This document shows, one piece after another, positions 43,213-54,440 of a stretch of 64,000 nt of DNA. Numbering within the stretch: the stretch's first letter is position 1; every line of letters starts with the position of its first letter. The notes beneath the pieces were generated by a model. It saw nothing but the letters and a program-made list of their open reading frames with translations, was not told where the DNA came from and made no database searches. This stretch comes from Yponomeuta sedellus (taxonomy: Eukaryota; Arthropoda; Insecta; Lepidoptera; Yponomeutidae): the NCBI GenBank assembly GCA_934045075.1, contig OW203722.1:7719303-7783302 (forward strand), read 5' to 3'. A program made the position numbers and the translations under genes.

Positions 43213-43407
43213 TCTTTTTAATGCACTAACCCATGCTAAGCACAATTTTAAAAACCTATTTAGAGGCTAAAAATTCCACCGCCAACCCGCGACCTCTGGC
43301 TATCCGTGCCCATTAGCTCATTTGGAAGATCGCTGGCACGGATAGCCAGAGGTCGCGGGTTCGAATCCCGGCTGGGTGGAATTTTTAGCCTCTAAATTGG
43401 TTTTTTA
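43213..43407. mobile_element. SINE-1 head-to-head pair
   Basis: Minus copy 43213-43308 and plus copy 43311-43407 meet inside the tRNA-like head (GTGCCCATTAGCTC). The plus copy has A box TAGCTCATTTGG and B box GGGTTCGAATCCC. The minus copy lacks about 12 bp (ATGCCGGGATTCG part). Arms could form a long hairpin. Confidence 0.85.
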
Positions 43408-43424
43408 TAACGCTTTTCCTACAA

Positions 43425-43545
43425 AATGAGCTGAAGGGACGGGACGGAGCCCACTTAGAAGAGACGAGGCGAGGGCCCTAATTCTATACTAAGCATGCGT
43501 CTTTTCCGCGCCCCCGTCCCAAGTCCCTACTGTGTGGCCACTGCC
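43425..43545. repeat. GC-rich foldback-family repeat
   Basis: AGGGACGGGACGGAGCCCAC, GACGAGGCGAGGGCC, CGTCTTTTCCGCGC and CCCTACTGTGTGGCC resemble 45590-45770, where the arms are clearer. Confidence 0.5.
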
Positions 43546-43683
43546 TAAGTAATAATGTTGTCCCCATAGATAAGACATAGTTGTCACGCTCTCGGCTCCC
43601 ACGAACAGATTGTCTGGGGAGAATAATATTCCCCGCGTATTCCCGTTTATAATGACTCGAGTTTTTTCGCACAAGTCTTTTAT

Positions 43684-43830
43684 AAACTTCTTCTTCTTCA
43701 GGCTATATTATGTAGTCCACTGCTGGACATAGCCCTCCCCTAATGAGCGCCATAGCGCCATGTCTTCAGCTTGCCGCATCCAGCATCTGCCGGCAGTTTT
43801 TCGCAGATCGCAGATTCTCTTTTATAAACT
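43684..43830 (-). repeat. R83-family copy with 5' extension
   Basis: Antisense of the whole 83-bp unit (TAGTCCACTGCTGGACATAG, CCCTAATGAGCGCCATAGCG) with GAA tail, then GTCTTCAGCTTGCCGCATCC and further bases that precede the unit in the parent. AGCTGAAGAC also precedes the satellite at 9909, linking the array to this form. Confidence 0.75.
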
Positions 43831-44213
43831 TAAAATTTTATAAATATTTTTATGAAATGGTTTACGTATATTATTTTGATTATACATAAGTATGTATATC
43901 AATATTCATATTTGCATCAACTACCCATCTCACTTTTCTAAAACTCTCTAACGCAGGTTATCTGGAAGAAATTGTTTTAAGCAATAAAGTTACCAATCAG
44001 AGAAAAACAAACTTACTACAAAGATACAGTCTTAGTAATAATTTTAAGTTTGTTTTTTTCTGATGTACATACAAGAAATAACGCTCTTATCTAATCTTAA
44101 TTGCGCTGATCTTCTCTTTAATTTACTAATATATATACGGCAAAGTGTAATTATTTCAATAAAGATAATTCACACTTAAACTTGCATCGGTATCCCTTTG
44201 GGTTAGGTTCGGT
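43831..44213. other. No gene seen; possible LINE tail at 43948-43991
   Basis: CGCAGGTTATCTGGAAGAAA followed by AAGCAATAAAG parallels 53487-53570. Confidence 0.35.
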
Positions 44214-44372
44214 TAACACTTTTAAAAACCTAATTTAGAGGCTAAAACCTACACCCATGCCGGGACTCGAACCCGCGACCTCTGGCTAACCGTGCCAGCG
44301 CTCTCCCAATCCCAACTGACCTAATGGGCGACACACCGGCATCAGTGAAATTTCGAACCTCTTTACAATACT
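44214..44372 (-). mobile_element. SINE-1 copy with 5' leader
   Basis: Full minus-strand body and tRNA-like head, plus a leader upstream of the head (complement of GGCATCAGTGAAATTTCGAA and CTCTGTATTACGTACAC). The leader is shared with the copies at 59134 and 59470. Confidence 0.8.
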
Positions 44373-44465
44373 CTCTGTATTACGTACACTTGGTTACCAC
44401 TTGGCACGATCTCGTCAAACCTCTTTCGCTTCGTCAGCGTTAAATGCCGGCTAACAATAAATAAA

Positions 44466-44699
44466 TATTCATGGACATATTACACAGATCTTGTTAGCCC
44501 TATACTAAGTACAACTAAATGACTTGTGTTATAGGTGCTAACTCAACGATAGATTTAATACAATAAATACATAGATAACATCCAAGACCCGAGACAAACT
44601 AGAAAAGTTCGTTTCCTAGTTTGACACGGCCGGGGATCGAACCCGAGACCTTCGGTTTTACACTCAGCGTGCCAAACCGCTGCGCCACCGAGGCCGTCA
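44466..44699 (-). mobile_element. SINE-2 copy, full length
   Basis: Complement of the 32154-32397 copy from TATTCATGGACATATTACAC to GCGCCACCGAGGCCGTC. The tRNA-like boxes are preserved. Confidence 0.85.
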
Positions 44700-44702
44700 A
44701 TA

Positions 44703-44825
44703 TTCATCATCATCATCACCCATTTGACGCCCACTGCAGGTTGTAGGCCTTCCTCATCGTTTTCCAAGCGTCACGCTCTTGTGCCGTCCGCATCCAGCGA
44801 CTCCCCGCTGCCGTAACCAGGGAGC
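44703..44825 (-). repeat. GAT-tailed retroposon 3' end
   Basis: Read on minus: GCGAGTCGCTGGATGCGGAC, GCGTGACGCTTGGAAAAC, CAGTGGGCGTCAAATGGGTG and a GATGATGATGATGAATA tail. It is related in its last 20 bp to FamC and FamA. Confidence 0.5.
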
Positions 44826-44881
44826 CGATTCTCACCCATGCGGATTGAAAGCGTAGACGCAAAATATCCGAAGGCATTTTG

Positions 44882-45210
44882 ATATCAACCCTTTATATGT
44901 CCCCACTGTTGGGGCACGAGTCTCTTCCTGTATGGTAAAACGGTTAGGCCATACTGCACCACAGGATCCAAGTCCGGGTTGGTGGAGGATTGTGAGAGAG
45001 TGGCGGGTCTTACTGTCAGAAGTTATCAAGCCGCCCATAAGGCCTCTAACATGGCTTAACGACTGCCATTACATGACAGCCGGCACCAACGGCTTAACGT
45101 GCCTTGCGAAGCACGGAAGCGCTCGGAAAAAATGCTACTAGCGGTAGTCACGAGATGCTCACCCATCCAGTACCTGACCGCGCCTGTTGTTGCTTAACCC
45201 AAGTGACCTT
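44882..45210 (-). repeat. FamA copy, nearly full length
   Basis: From the complement of GGGGACATATAAAGGGTTGA through all blocks to TTGTTGCTTAACCCAAGTGA. The last 30 bp of the 5' end are lost. Confidence 0.8.
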
Positions 45211-45369
45211 AGACATTTGTCGCATAAAAATAGGCATTTATGTTCTCATTCGAATTCAGTCTAGAATGGCGTTCAGAATACAGATTTTGGCTGTCGCTCC
45301 ACTTTTTATGTAGAATTCAAGTCATAAGCCTTAAGAGTCGTATAAGAATTATTTGCTAATGAAGCAAGA

Positions 45370-45475
45370 ATTGGCCCCCAGGTCGTCAGACCATCTGGTG
45401 GAGGGCGTCCCCACGCTGCGTGGTCCGGTCCGTGGTCGCCAGGTCTGAACTTTTCCGCCCCAACGGCCATCTTCT
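45370..45475 (+). repeat. Possible LINE-derived GC-rich fragment
   Basis: GGCCCCCAGGTCGTCAGACC, CGCTGCGTGGTCCGGTCCGT and GGTCGCCAGGTCTGAACTTT. GC content is high, and the string resembles a common lepidopteran repeat from memory. No second copy occurs in the window. Confidence 0.3.
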
Positions 45476-45589
45476 TAATTATATTAACCTCGATAATATA
45501 ATTAAAATAATATTATAACTAACGGGATAATTCACACTTTTTTTCTTATTTCAAGTTCTCGTCAGGCAGGAAGAATATCTCAGAGAGGA

Positions 45590-45770
45590 CGTTCTCCCCA
45601 GCAAACTTAGCCAGCGGACACACAGGAGGGACATGGGACGCATGGCGCGGAAAAGACGCGACGCGTTGTATAGAATTCGCGCCCTCGCCATGTCCCTTCT
45701 GTGTAGGTTTCGACCCGTCCCTTCAGTACATTATGTACGAAAGAATTATGCGCGTCTTTTTCGCACCCCT
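45590..45770. repeat. GC-rich inverted-repeat element
   Basis: ACACAGGAGGGACATGG at about 45620 is mirrored by CCATGTCCCTTCTGTGT at about 45689, with GCGCGGAAAAGACGCGACGC between. A further GACGGG copy follows. It is related to 43425-43545. Confidence 0.55.
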
Positions 45771-47533
45771 TCTGTCTAACCGCTTAGTCCCACTTGGGCG
45801 AGTTATGTATTTCACAACACAGCGCCATCTACCGGTAGTGTTCGCTAACTAAATCGTAACGTTTGGCATTATCTGGAAAGTTCACGGCACAGAGCATTAA
45901 TTTACAACCTCACGGGTAGGAAAGTTCAGGTTGAGCGTTGCTGTATACGGAAAATTTCAGTAGATGGCGTAACGCGAACTTTCTACTTACCTATTGCAAT
46001 AACCCTTCTTTGTTTTCACAGTAACTCAGGGCTAATATAAAGATATCTTAGTAGATTTCTGTAAGCAATAAAGTTTTTATACAATAATAATGCCGACTTA
46101 ATAAATTATGTGCATTGTGACGTGATTGTGAATAATCTACTGACTTTATTAAAAACTAAATTACTTATTAAAAATCTGCGGAAATTATAATTTATTCTCT
46201 GTAAATGGTTTGCATCTTTCAATCTCTGTAAATCACCAGGTGCGCTAAACGAACATTTATAGCTTATTGGATCGCTTTCTTAACTTATACATAAAACTTA
46301 ACTTACTATATACAAAATTGGTTGATAAGCAAGTAAAGAGAAGTTATCCATGAGACGACGAACGTCTACTAAGATCAATAAAATATGATTTTGTTGGAAG
46401 TTGGCCCGAGTAAAATCACTTTTCGGGTTCGCTGGGCGGGCGGGGCGTTTTTGGGCGTTATAGCGAAGGAATAGACTATTACTAACGTGCACATAAAAAA
46501 ATTGTAGGATTACTATGCGCATAAAACCTAATTTGAAGTGGAAATTTTTATGGAAGCTCTTAATGTTTATTTAATGTTATTAGTTGGTTCATTGATCTGT
46601 TTCTAGATGATTTTTATAAATAAACTTTTATGTCTTAGTTGACATCTAAGACATTAAATACACTGTTAAAAATAAAATGAGAAATCCATGCCGGGGAATC
46701 AGCGGCTAGCGAGATAAAGAAGTAAATTCAAAGTAGCACTTTTATTTCCGAGTTTTAGTAGAAATTCATCTTTTAGTGTTTAAATATCTTCCCAAATTTT
46801 AAAATTTTCGCTTAGAACGGGGATCTCAAACAAACGTAATTGATTTATTAAAACCCTGTTTTTCATACATTACGAATCATGGTCTATCACTAACGCATAC
46901 AGAACTTGCGTAGATAGTTGTCAGATCGCCGTCAGCCGGCAGTATTTTTTACCGTGAAAAGCTAACCTGCCAAGGGTTCACCTAATTGACGACACCAAAG
47001 TATTAAAACGTTTGTATATTTCACAATTCGGAGTAGGTTTAATCGTACAAATCTATAGGGTAGAAGACTTACGTAGCAGCGCCCTTGGTTATATTATTGT
47101 CTGTATTTAAAGTCCACTGTACTGTACCTTCTTTACTTGCCGAGGACGAGGCAGGAGAGGGTCGAGGCGCGGGGGGGCGTGCGTCACTCTGATCGATGCA
47201 GCACTTGTTGCGATGCTCAACAGGCGCCGCAGCCCGCAGCCTGCGACTCTGCTGCGAATTGGGGCGTCGAAAGACGAGGAATAGAGAGTTAATTTACGGA
47301 CGGCCTTCCGAAATTCACGTAGATAGTTTTGTAACGGTGCAAACCTCTTTTCACCATTTTTTTTAATAAGCGGGTAAAGGACTATTTATCTCGTCCGGTC
47401 TATTTGAAACGTATAGTAGTTATGCCAAAATGTCAAGGAAATCTCAAAAATGGGTGACGTAAAATTATAGTATTTTCTAAGGTTAACACGAGCAGTAGAC
47501 ATAATTAAAACTGTTTTTACAAGGATTTATGCT
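45771..47533. other. No gene assigned; CpG-rich patch at 47145-47290
   Basis: The patch contains GAGGCGCGGGGGGGCGTGCG, AGGCGCCGCAGCCCGCAGCC and a CGACGCCCCAATTCGC complement. It is unusual here and could be a 5' exon, promoter or GC-rich repeat. No frame with splice borders convinced me. Confidence 0.35.
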
Positions 47534-47701
47534 CGTTTATTACATTTTTACAATTTTCCAACGTTTCGGCACTTTTTCAGGTACCGTGGTCCCGGATGAC
47601 TTAGGTGACAGGCGTCTTTTAGAAAGCATTAACGGTTAGTTTACTACCCTCGGCAAAAATTACAAAATTAATTATGAAGTTACGTTCCAAAATAGGCAAA
47701 C
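47534..47701 (+). repeat. Left inverted pLTR of the Penelope-like element
   Basis: Starts CGTTTATTACATTTTTACAA, contains CCAACGTTTCGGCACTTTTT and ends CCAAAATAGGCAAAC. Confidence 0.9.
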
Positions 47702-47716
47702 AAACAAACCGAAAGG

Positions 47717-49539
47717 GTCCTTCAAAAAGGTCTAAATTTTGCTGTAGCACCGCGGTTTATCCCATACGAAAAGATTATTGGCAGTATTGATGAGTGTCTG
47801 TGGAAAAACAATGTGCTAAGTGAGGATTTGGAACGAATACGCCAGGATATCTCATCCGTTTTGCGTCGATGTAAACTTCCAAAACCTAACCTTCAACGCG
47901 ATGAAAACATTGCACTTAAGACCTTGCATGATAACCCAGAACTAACGGTACTTCGAGCGGATAAGGGAAATGCCACCGTGGTTATGGATACATCAGATTA
48001 CAACGCCAAAATTCAATCATTACTATCGGACGAAAGCACATACCAAAAGGTCAAACGAGATCCTACGACCCGTTTTCTTAAGAAGACCAAAGAATTTATT
48101 GAAAAATACTCCGAATGGCTTAGTCTGGATGTTACCAACCTTCTAACCGGAACGGCAAAACCTCCTAAACTGTATGGACTACCGAAAATTCACAAAACGG
48201 GGGCTCCACTGCGTCCTATTGTCAGCCAAATCGGTGCTCCTACCTATAAACTAGCCCAACACCTGACGCAAGTCCTGTCACCGCTGAGGGGGAACACTGA
48301 AGCCCACGTCAAGGATTCCTAACACTTCACTAGTCAAATTGAAGACCTACATTTGACTAGTGAAGAAACAATGGTGAGTTTCGATGTTAAATCCTTGTTT
48401 ACTTGTCTTCCAATACAGGATTGCATTGAGATTGTTAAGAGAAGGCTCAATGAACATGATTTGCCTGTGGAATATGCAGAGCTGTTAGATCACTGCCTAA
48501 GAACTGGCTACTTGGTATGGAATGGTGAGCTTTACATGCAGGTAGACGGGGTAGCCATGGGTTCCCCTGTTTCTCCCGTTGTAGCCGATATTTTCATGGA
48601 AGACTTCGAGGAGCGAGCCCTGCGAACTGCTCCCGTCCCACCAAAGTTCTATAAGCGATATGTCGATGACACTTTTGCTATATTACCTACTAGTGGAATA
48701 ACGGCTTTCTTAGACCACCTTAACTCTATAAACAACAAGATCCAGTTTACAATGGAGTTAGAAGCAGATTGTTCTTTAGCTTTCTTAGATGTTTTAGTCA
48801 TCAGGAATCCAAATGGAACCTTAGGACATACAGTTTATAGGAAAAAGACCCATACTGATAGGTACCTAAACGGTGATCTCACCATCACCCGTGTCAGTTG
48901 TCTACCGTTGGCAAATCTCTATTACAGAGGGCTCACCGAATCTGCGACAAGGACCATCTACCTGCGGAACTCCAGCATGTCAAACGAGTACTTCGTGCAA
49001 ACAAGCTGCAAGTTCCGCGTGTCCGTCGCGGAGGACGTGTCAATCCGGACACAGTCGAGCGAGTTCCAGCCTACCTGCCTTTCGTGAGAGGAGTGACTGA
49101 CAAAATTGGGAGTATTTTGAAACGCGCCTAATTCAGAACCATCTACCAGCCGCCAAGAATGATACACCAATTCATGCGAAGTGTCAAGCACAGGATTCCC
49201 TTACAAGAGGCAGGAGTACACAAGCTTGACTGTGAATGTGGTTCCTCGTACATTGGTCAAACCAAGCGTACCTTCGCTGAGTGGGTGAAGGAACATATCG
49301 CGGATGTGAAACATAAACGCTCTGGTAGATCTGCAGTCAGCGAACATACACTTAGCGGTACCAACCACTTTATACATTTCGATAAAGTTAAAGTTCTAGC
49401 CCGAGAAGACCGTTTCTTCCCTAGAATGATACGCAAGGCAATAGAGATCCGCCGGCATCCAAATTTTAATAGAGATCGTGGTTGGAACATACCGGTAGCA
49501 TGGGAACCAGTGCTTAAGTGCATGAGACCCCCTTGCTAG
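47717..49539 (+). pseudogene. Penelope-like RT/GIY-YIG polyprotein, disrupted
   Basis: About 600 codons. RT landmarks in order: [82 protein letters not shown], the active-site box [10 protein letters not shown] and [10 protein letters not shown]. The GIY-YIG part has CECGSSYIGQTKRTFAEW and then KEH. Damage: an in-frame TAA at 48320-48322 in the same frame as both flanks, a one-base loss near 48873 that shifts the frame (the reading continues with [20 protein letters not shown]), and a second TAA at 49129-49131. The N-terminus is short compared with full Penelope proteins. Not functional as it stands. Confidence 0.92.
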
Positions 49540-49680
49540 AAGTGTGACTGTAGAGTTAAAAATTTTAAATTCAATTAATAATCAGTATTTTTAAGTTCAT
49601 GTAAAGTAATTAGTTTATAAATTTAATATTAACTTCAATTACTAATAATCAATATTGTTGACTTTATATAAAAATAATTG

Positions 49681-49849
49681 GTTTGCCTATTTTGGAACGT
49701 AACTTCATAATTAACTTTTGTAATTTTTGCCGAGGGTAGTAAACTAACCGTTAATGCTTTCTAAAAGACGCCTGTCACCTCAGTCATCCGGGACCACGGC
49801 ACCTGAAAAAGTGCCGAAACGTTGGAAAATTGTAAAAATGTAATAAACG
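49681..49849 (-). repeat. Right inverted pLTR of the Penelope-like element
   Basis: Complement of 47534-47701 with two substitutions and one 1-base indel. It contains CTGAAAAAGTGCCGAAAC at 49803-49820. Confidence 0.9.
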
Positions 49850-49881
49850 GACGTAAAATTAAATATTGAAAAATAAAAAAA

Positions 49882-49974
49882 TGGTGTAAACCCCGGATTA
49901 GCAATATCAAGCACTGAGGTTTTGAACACTAGACACTCAGGTTTCCTCACGATGTTTTGCTTCACAGGTAGCAT
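49882..49974 (-). mobile_element. FamC core fragment
   Basis: CGGATTAGCAATATCAAGCA, GAGGTTTTGAACACTAGACA and CAGGTTTCCTCACGATGTTT, antisense; the tail is missing. Confidence 0.6.
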
Positions 49975-50576
49975 ATTATTATTTGCATATTTACGATCAT
50001 TTCTTCCAAAGAAGAAAACCATGCTTGGAAGAACAACGGCTTAAGAGGTAAAGATACCTCAAACCTAATTTTCCAATTACCAATGCATTTTCACGTCACA
50101 GGCAAAGCTTAGTGTGCTAACCATGTACATTATAAGAATACCTTACTGTCCACAATATATATCACATTTTAAAATATTATTTATTTATATTCAGTCAGCA
50201 GTTAAGTATTTGTCCTTATATTAAAATTCGTGGTGTAAGCTACACAGGTTAAGCCTAGTGTGGAGGCCGAAAATCCAGCTTATTCGTAATTTCCTTGCAA
50301 TTAATAAATACTACTACATATTCCTTTACTTAACTTTTAGAAAATTTATTTGAAACAACGCGTGATGTATTGATAAACGTTATACTTATGCTCCGTGCCC
50401 CAAAAACGTTGAAGGTAACATTGCACTAGCCTTTTTTTTATTTTGGTTGTTCCTCTGAGGTTTTAGTAAGCAATTTTTATTTATATTCCAGCAAAAAGCG
50501 CAAGAGTCAGGTGTTTAATAATATTATTAGTATGTTATATTATACTAATAATAAATACCAAATGTACACAAAAGAA
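49975..50576. other. No gene seen; 12-bp hairpin at 50522-50553
   Basis: TATTATTAGTAT at 50522-50533 pairs with 50542-50553. It lies directly before FamA. Confidence 0.45.
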
Positions 50577-50908
50577 GCGCTCGTGGCCTAGGCGAACAAC
50601 AGGCGCAGTCAGGTACAGAATGGGTGAGCGTCCCGTGACTACCGTTAGTGGCATTTTTCCGAGTGCTTCCGTGCTTCGCAAGGCACGTTAAGCCGTTGGT
50701 GCCGGCTGTCATATAATGGCAGTCGTTAAGCCATGTCAGAGGCCTTATGGGCGGCTTGATAACTTCTGACAGTAAGGCCCGCCACTGTCTTACAATCCTC
50801 CACCAACCCGGACTTGGCCCCCCTGGTGGAGTATGGCCTAACCTTCCTGCGATGCAGGAAAAGACCCATGCCCCAGCAGTGGGGACATGCAAGGGTTGAT
50901 AACGATAG
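50577..50908 (+). repeat. FamA copy with deletion of the 5' hairpin
   Basis: GCGCTCGTGGCCTAGGCGAA runs straight into CAACAGGCGCAGTCAGG, so the hairpin segment is missing. The rest is intact to GGGGACATGCAAGGGTTGAT. Confidence 0.82.
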
Positions 50909-52084
50909 GTACACAAAAAATTGTGAAGCCATTTCGGAGGAGTTCGATAAAAAACCATGTGACATGGTACTCGTATCATTCTACTTAACGTGAATCATAC
51001 AAATAGGATTATACTGATTGAAAATTTTAAGCGCATCGAAAATTACAGGCATATATTATATGTACCTATGAATAAATAAAGGCGCTCGGTTGTACCCCTA
51101 TATAACGTTGACCAAATAAGCCTCGACAGCACGGATGCCCGCCGTGGTGGTGCCCGTGCACGGCCGTGCCCGTCCTTCGCTGTTTGGAGTTACTTATTAG
51201 CTGACTTTTAGCGAGAATTAACTTTTCATTTAAGTATTTATCAAAAACAAAGTAAAAACGATCTATTACCATGACATGAAATACATAAATAAATTACTCG
51301 TATTATGTAAAAATATTTTTGCAAATTGTGTACAAATGCTGCAGTAAATGCGAGAGAATGTATACAGTTAGCAAATACGTTGTTTACTGAATTAATTTCT
51401 CCGCGAGCACAATGAAAAGTTGCGGAAAACATGTTTTTCTTTTTGCTCCGATGAAAGCAAACTCGCAAAACGTAAAAGAAACAACAGCAATTGAAGGCAT
51501 TTGATTAAAACCGGTTTCTCTCCCCGGAGTTGCAAAGTAAATATCACAGAAGTTCTAACGGTAGTCTAACTTTAGTTGAGAGCTAGGAGTGGCTAGGAAC
51601 TTCAATGAAAGGTTATGTTATGTGACAGCGAAATAAATAACATCCTAACACATTTTTTTGTTTATTTTACACTTTATTGTAATACATATTTAGAGATAAT
51701 TCTTTAGAGTGATTAACATCGTATATATATATTTTTATTGGAAAACAGTTAATCTGTTAATTGTTTCGAAATGGAAAAAGTCGGTTCAAACCTTTATTGC
51801 ACAAAATACAATATATAGCCCTTAAAAAACAGGATTGACTAAAACTTTTTTCTACGCTATAAAATTACTTTTTTTTTCTGTCTAGGCGCCTAGAGTGCGT
51901 CGAAAGGATCTCGATTCTCGAGTGAGTCCAATTCAAATCTCGTCTAGGTATATTCCATGTCATGTAAGTACATTACAGGTCAGATAATATGTACAATAGA
52001 GGGAATAAAGTCACTGCAAAGAATTATTTCTCCCACTTCAGTATAGTTTCAAATAAATTAAAAGTAAAATTAAATTCAAAAACA
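50909..52084. other. No gene assigned; GC-rich patch at 51115-51190
   Basis: On the minus strand the patch reads CGAAGGACGGGCACGGCCGT after a possible acceptor (CTCCAAACAG), and an open frame continues to a GT near 51110. It is too short to call an exon. The remainder is AT-rich. Confidence 0.3.
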
Positions 52085-52240
52085 AGATGTTATTAAAAAC
52101 TATTTAGAGGCTAAAAATTCCACCCATGCCGGGATTCAAACCCGCGACCTCTGGCTATCCGTGCCAGCGCTCTTTCCAACTGAGCTAATGGGGTAACCCA
52201 TTAGCTCAGTTAGAAAGAGCGCGGGTTAGTGTATTAAAAG
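52085..52240. mobile_element. SINE-1 head-to-head pair, second arm shortened
   Basis: A minus copy (body and tRNA-like head, 52095-52190) meets a plus copy of the first 30 bp of the head (CCATTAGCTCAGTTAGAAAG). The plus copy then jumps to the family tail GCGGGTTAGTGTATTAAAAG. Confidence 0.82.
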
Positions 52241-52904
52241 TAATATGAAGATTTTATTAAATAAAAGTGACTTGGATTAAATATTAAGTGACATTTATAG
52301 TACTTAGGTACTTACGAATAACACTACGAGCTTATTCAATGGTCAGATTATGATTCATAAATAATATAACGAAATCTTAAATAGCCGACTTTACTGGTGA
52401 TGATTCAGTCAATAAGTACCTAATTGCCATTATCAATAAGTTTATATAAGTATGTAAGTATATTATTATTAAGTATAAGTATGTATCAATATTCAAATTT
52501 GCACTGGCTACCCAAGCCTTAGGCGTAGGACAAGCAAGAGGGTAATATGTAGGGAGTTCCAAATATCTTTTTTAGAAAAAAAGGCTATTTGTGCTTAGTA
52601 AAATAATGACATTTGTGTCTTTACCCGTTTTTCTGCCTTCAATGTTATAAAACAATCTCTCTACAATCTAAGTTTGAAGCACTTATTGAACATCAAAGTG
52701 GCTAGTTTCTCAAGTAATAGATTAAGTGGAGAAGAGACTAACAAAGAAATTCTACATTAATTGTTTTAAAAAAATTTTTTAACATAATTAACAGAGTACA
52801 TTAAACATTATTACTCATGAATGTATTGAATACTAGACACATTCGTCCTCTAAAAAGCTTATAATATTATTCTTTTGATACCAGAATATGGAGAGTAAGA
52901 TAGT
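52241..52904. other. No gene seen
   Basis: AT-rich, unassigned. Confidence 0.45.
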
Positions 52905-53205
52905 AAGCTTTTTTTCACACAGTGTGCTTATCACATTTTTTAAACCGCGTCGGAGTTAACTCTAATTTATCTTCAGGAATCTTGTTGTAGAACCTTATAC
53001 AGTTCCCCATAAAGGATGTATTAGCTTTTGCAAGTCTTTGATATTTTTTGTAACGTACATAATATTTTTATAAATGTGTTGACTGGCAACAGTTAAGATA
53101 TTTCTTTCTCTCTTAGCGAATCCCTTCTGCAAGATGAAGATAGTCTCAATGTCTGCCGCCCGGCGCCATAGTAGAATACCGTACTACATAATACTATGGA
53201 AGTAA
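52905..53205 (-). mobile_element. LINE ORF2 C-terminal fragment, decayed
   Basis: The minus strand reads RRAADIETIFILQKGFAKRE, then NILTVASQHIYKNIMYV and, in another frame, RFYNKIPED-like residues and a final CEKKLT. This order (W-RAA...LQK...ILTVASQ-IYEN-MYV...FYNKIP) is the C-terminus of a lepidopteran non-LTR element known to me. Frameshifts and a stop interrupt it. Confidence 0.7.
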
Positions 53206-53320
53206 CTAAAAGGCATTCTACAAAATGTGTATTGAATGGTAAACACAATTAATGCCATGTCGTTTCTCTCGCCAGATCCTAAGAGTCTTGCGCCTTAGTA
53301 GCCTTCTGTTGCTAGCTGTT

Positions 53321-53322
<2 letters not shown>

Positions 53323-53371
<49 letters not shown>
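53323..53371. repeat. Microsatellite (TA)n
   Basis: About 24 perfect TA units, followed by TGCATATACATATA. Confidence 0.95.
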
Positions 53372-53374
<3 letters not shown>

Positions 53375-53469
53375 TATACATATATAAGTTTTTTTTTTGT
53401 TTTAACTTATATGATGCGATTTTATATGATAATTAATTTACTATAACTCTCTCCGGGCACTACCCGCAC

Positions 53470-53575
53470 TACTATCCATATAACTCAAGGTTAGCTGGAA
53501 GAAAATACTCATTAGTATTAAGCTCGCCTTTGTACAAATATGCTTATTGTGCAATAAAGAATTTTCTAATATAAA
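53470..53575 (+). repeat. LINE 3'-UTR-like tail
   Basis: CAAGGTTAGCTGGAAGAAAA, AAGCTCGCCTTTGTACAAAT and TTATTGTGCAATAAAGAATT, with AATAAA as possible poly(A) signal. It is the best copy of the tail seen reversed at 1127, 37733 and 41579. Confidence 0.6.
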
Positions 53576-53820
53576 ACTATTTCCAGTACAGACGGACTTC
53601 TAATCACGGCCAAGTCACACAAAATTAAGTATAATAATAAAGAAATCGCAGTAAGGAACCCGATATATTAATTGACTTAACATGCTACTTAATACTACCA
53701 TAGTCGACAGCAGGTCAACCTTTACTTTTTTATTGCAAAGTCGCTCCTAACGCAACTGATCAGAGTACATATATGTAAAAGGCTGACGTGGCAGCAGTAC
53801 AACTAGGTGATCAGGCAGTA

Positions 53821-54179
53821 TATATGTCACAGTCAAAACTATTAAACGGTCAAAACTAGTTTTGACTGCTAAAATCAGTCAAAAGTACTTTTGTCCAAAG
53901 CTTATATTTGAAATACCAAATGGTAAAAACACATAAAATTATGCATCGCTCAATCTGCGACAACAAAAATATAGGTGCGACGAAGCGCGTAGCGTAGCGG
54001 AGCGCGAATGAGCGTGTTAGGTTGAGCATGTAAGACCGAAAACCAACTCGACATTGTTGGATACATATTAGAATTTTATTTTATTTTTCTGCAGTCAAAA
54101 CTGCAGTGTTTTGAGTCAAAACTGATTTTAGCAGTCAAAACTAGTTTTGACTGTTTAAGAGTTTTGACTGTAACATATA
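53821..54179. mobile_element. MITE-1 copy b, 359 bp, opposite orientation to copy a
   Basis: Ends TATATGTCACAGTCAAAAC and GTTTTGACTGTAACATATA. The interior matches copy a in reverse, including GCGCGTAGCGTAGCGGAGCG and the GTCGAGTTGG complement. It has an extra duplicated stretch of the GTCAAAACTG end near 54090-54140. Confidence 0.9.
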
Positions 54180-54189
54180 CAACTAGAAA

Positions 54190-54440
54190 CTACGGGGACT
54201 CGAGCGTGGAAAAGCGGAAGTGAAATGACTCGAATCCGATCGGCAATTGTAACGTTTCCCTCGGCGCTCCAGACGGAATGGCCCGGAAGAGCCTACTTCC
54301 GGCGCGCCGCGGCAGTTTTATATTGCGTTTCCGGTCCCGCGCTCCTGTTGCCTGCAAACTATAAATGAGAGGCGGAATTTGGTTGCCCGTATTGACTTAC
54401 CCCCGGTTCTTCGTACCCTAACAGTCTATTAATTTACTCT
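54190..54440. promoter_or_regulatory. CpG-rich patch with a TATA-like box; possible promoter or 5' exon
   Basis: ACTTCCGGCGCGCCGCGGCA and TCCGGTCCCGCGCTCC stand out from AT-rich flanks. CTATAAAT lies at 54359. No linked coding exon was found on either strand, so this is only a candidate. A second CpG-rich stretch (GTCGCTCCGCCGCGACTCGG) is at about 54622. Confidence 0.3.

Larger units (their letters stand above)
47534..49849 (+). mobile_element. Penelope-like retroelement with inverted terminal repeats
   Basis: The element is bounded by 168-169-bp inverted repeats (47534-47701 and 49681-49849) that differ at about three positions. Between them lies a Penelope-type protein with reverse transcriptase and a C-terminal GIY-YIG endonuclease. 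Penelope elements are known for pLTRs in direct or inverted order, so this layout fits. Target duplications were not identified. Confidence 0.92.

Noticed and set aside
53252..53446. Open frame with Ile-Tyr repeats
   Set aside because: Produced by the TA microsatellite.
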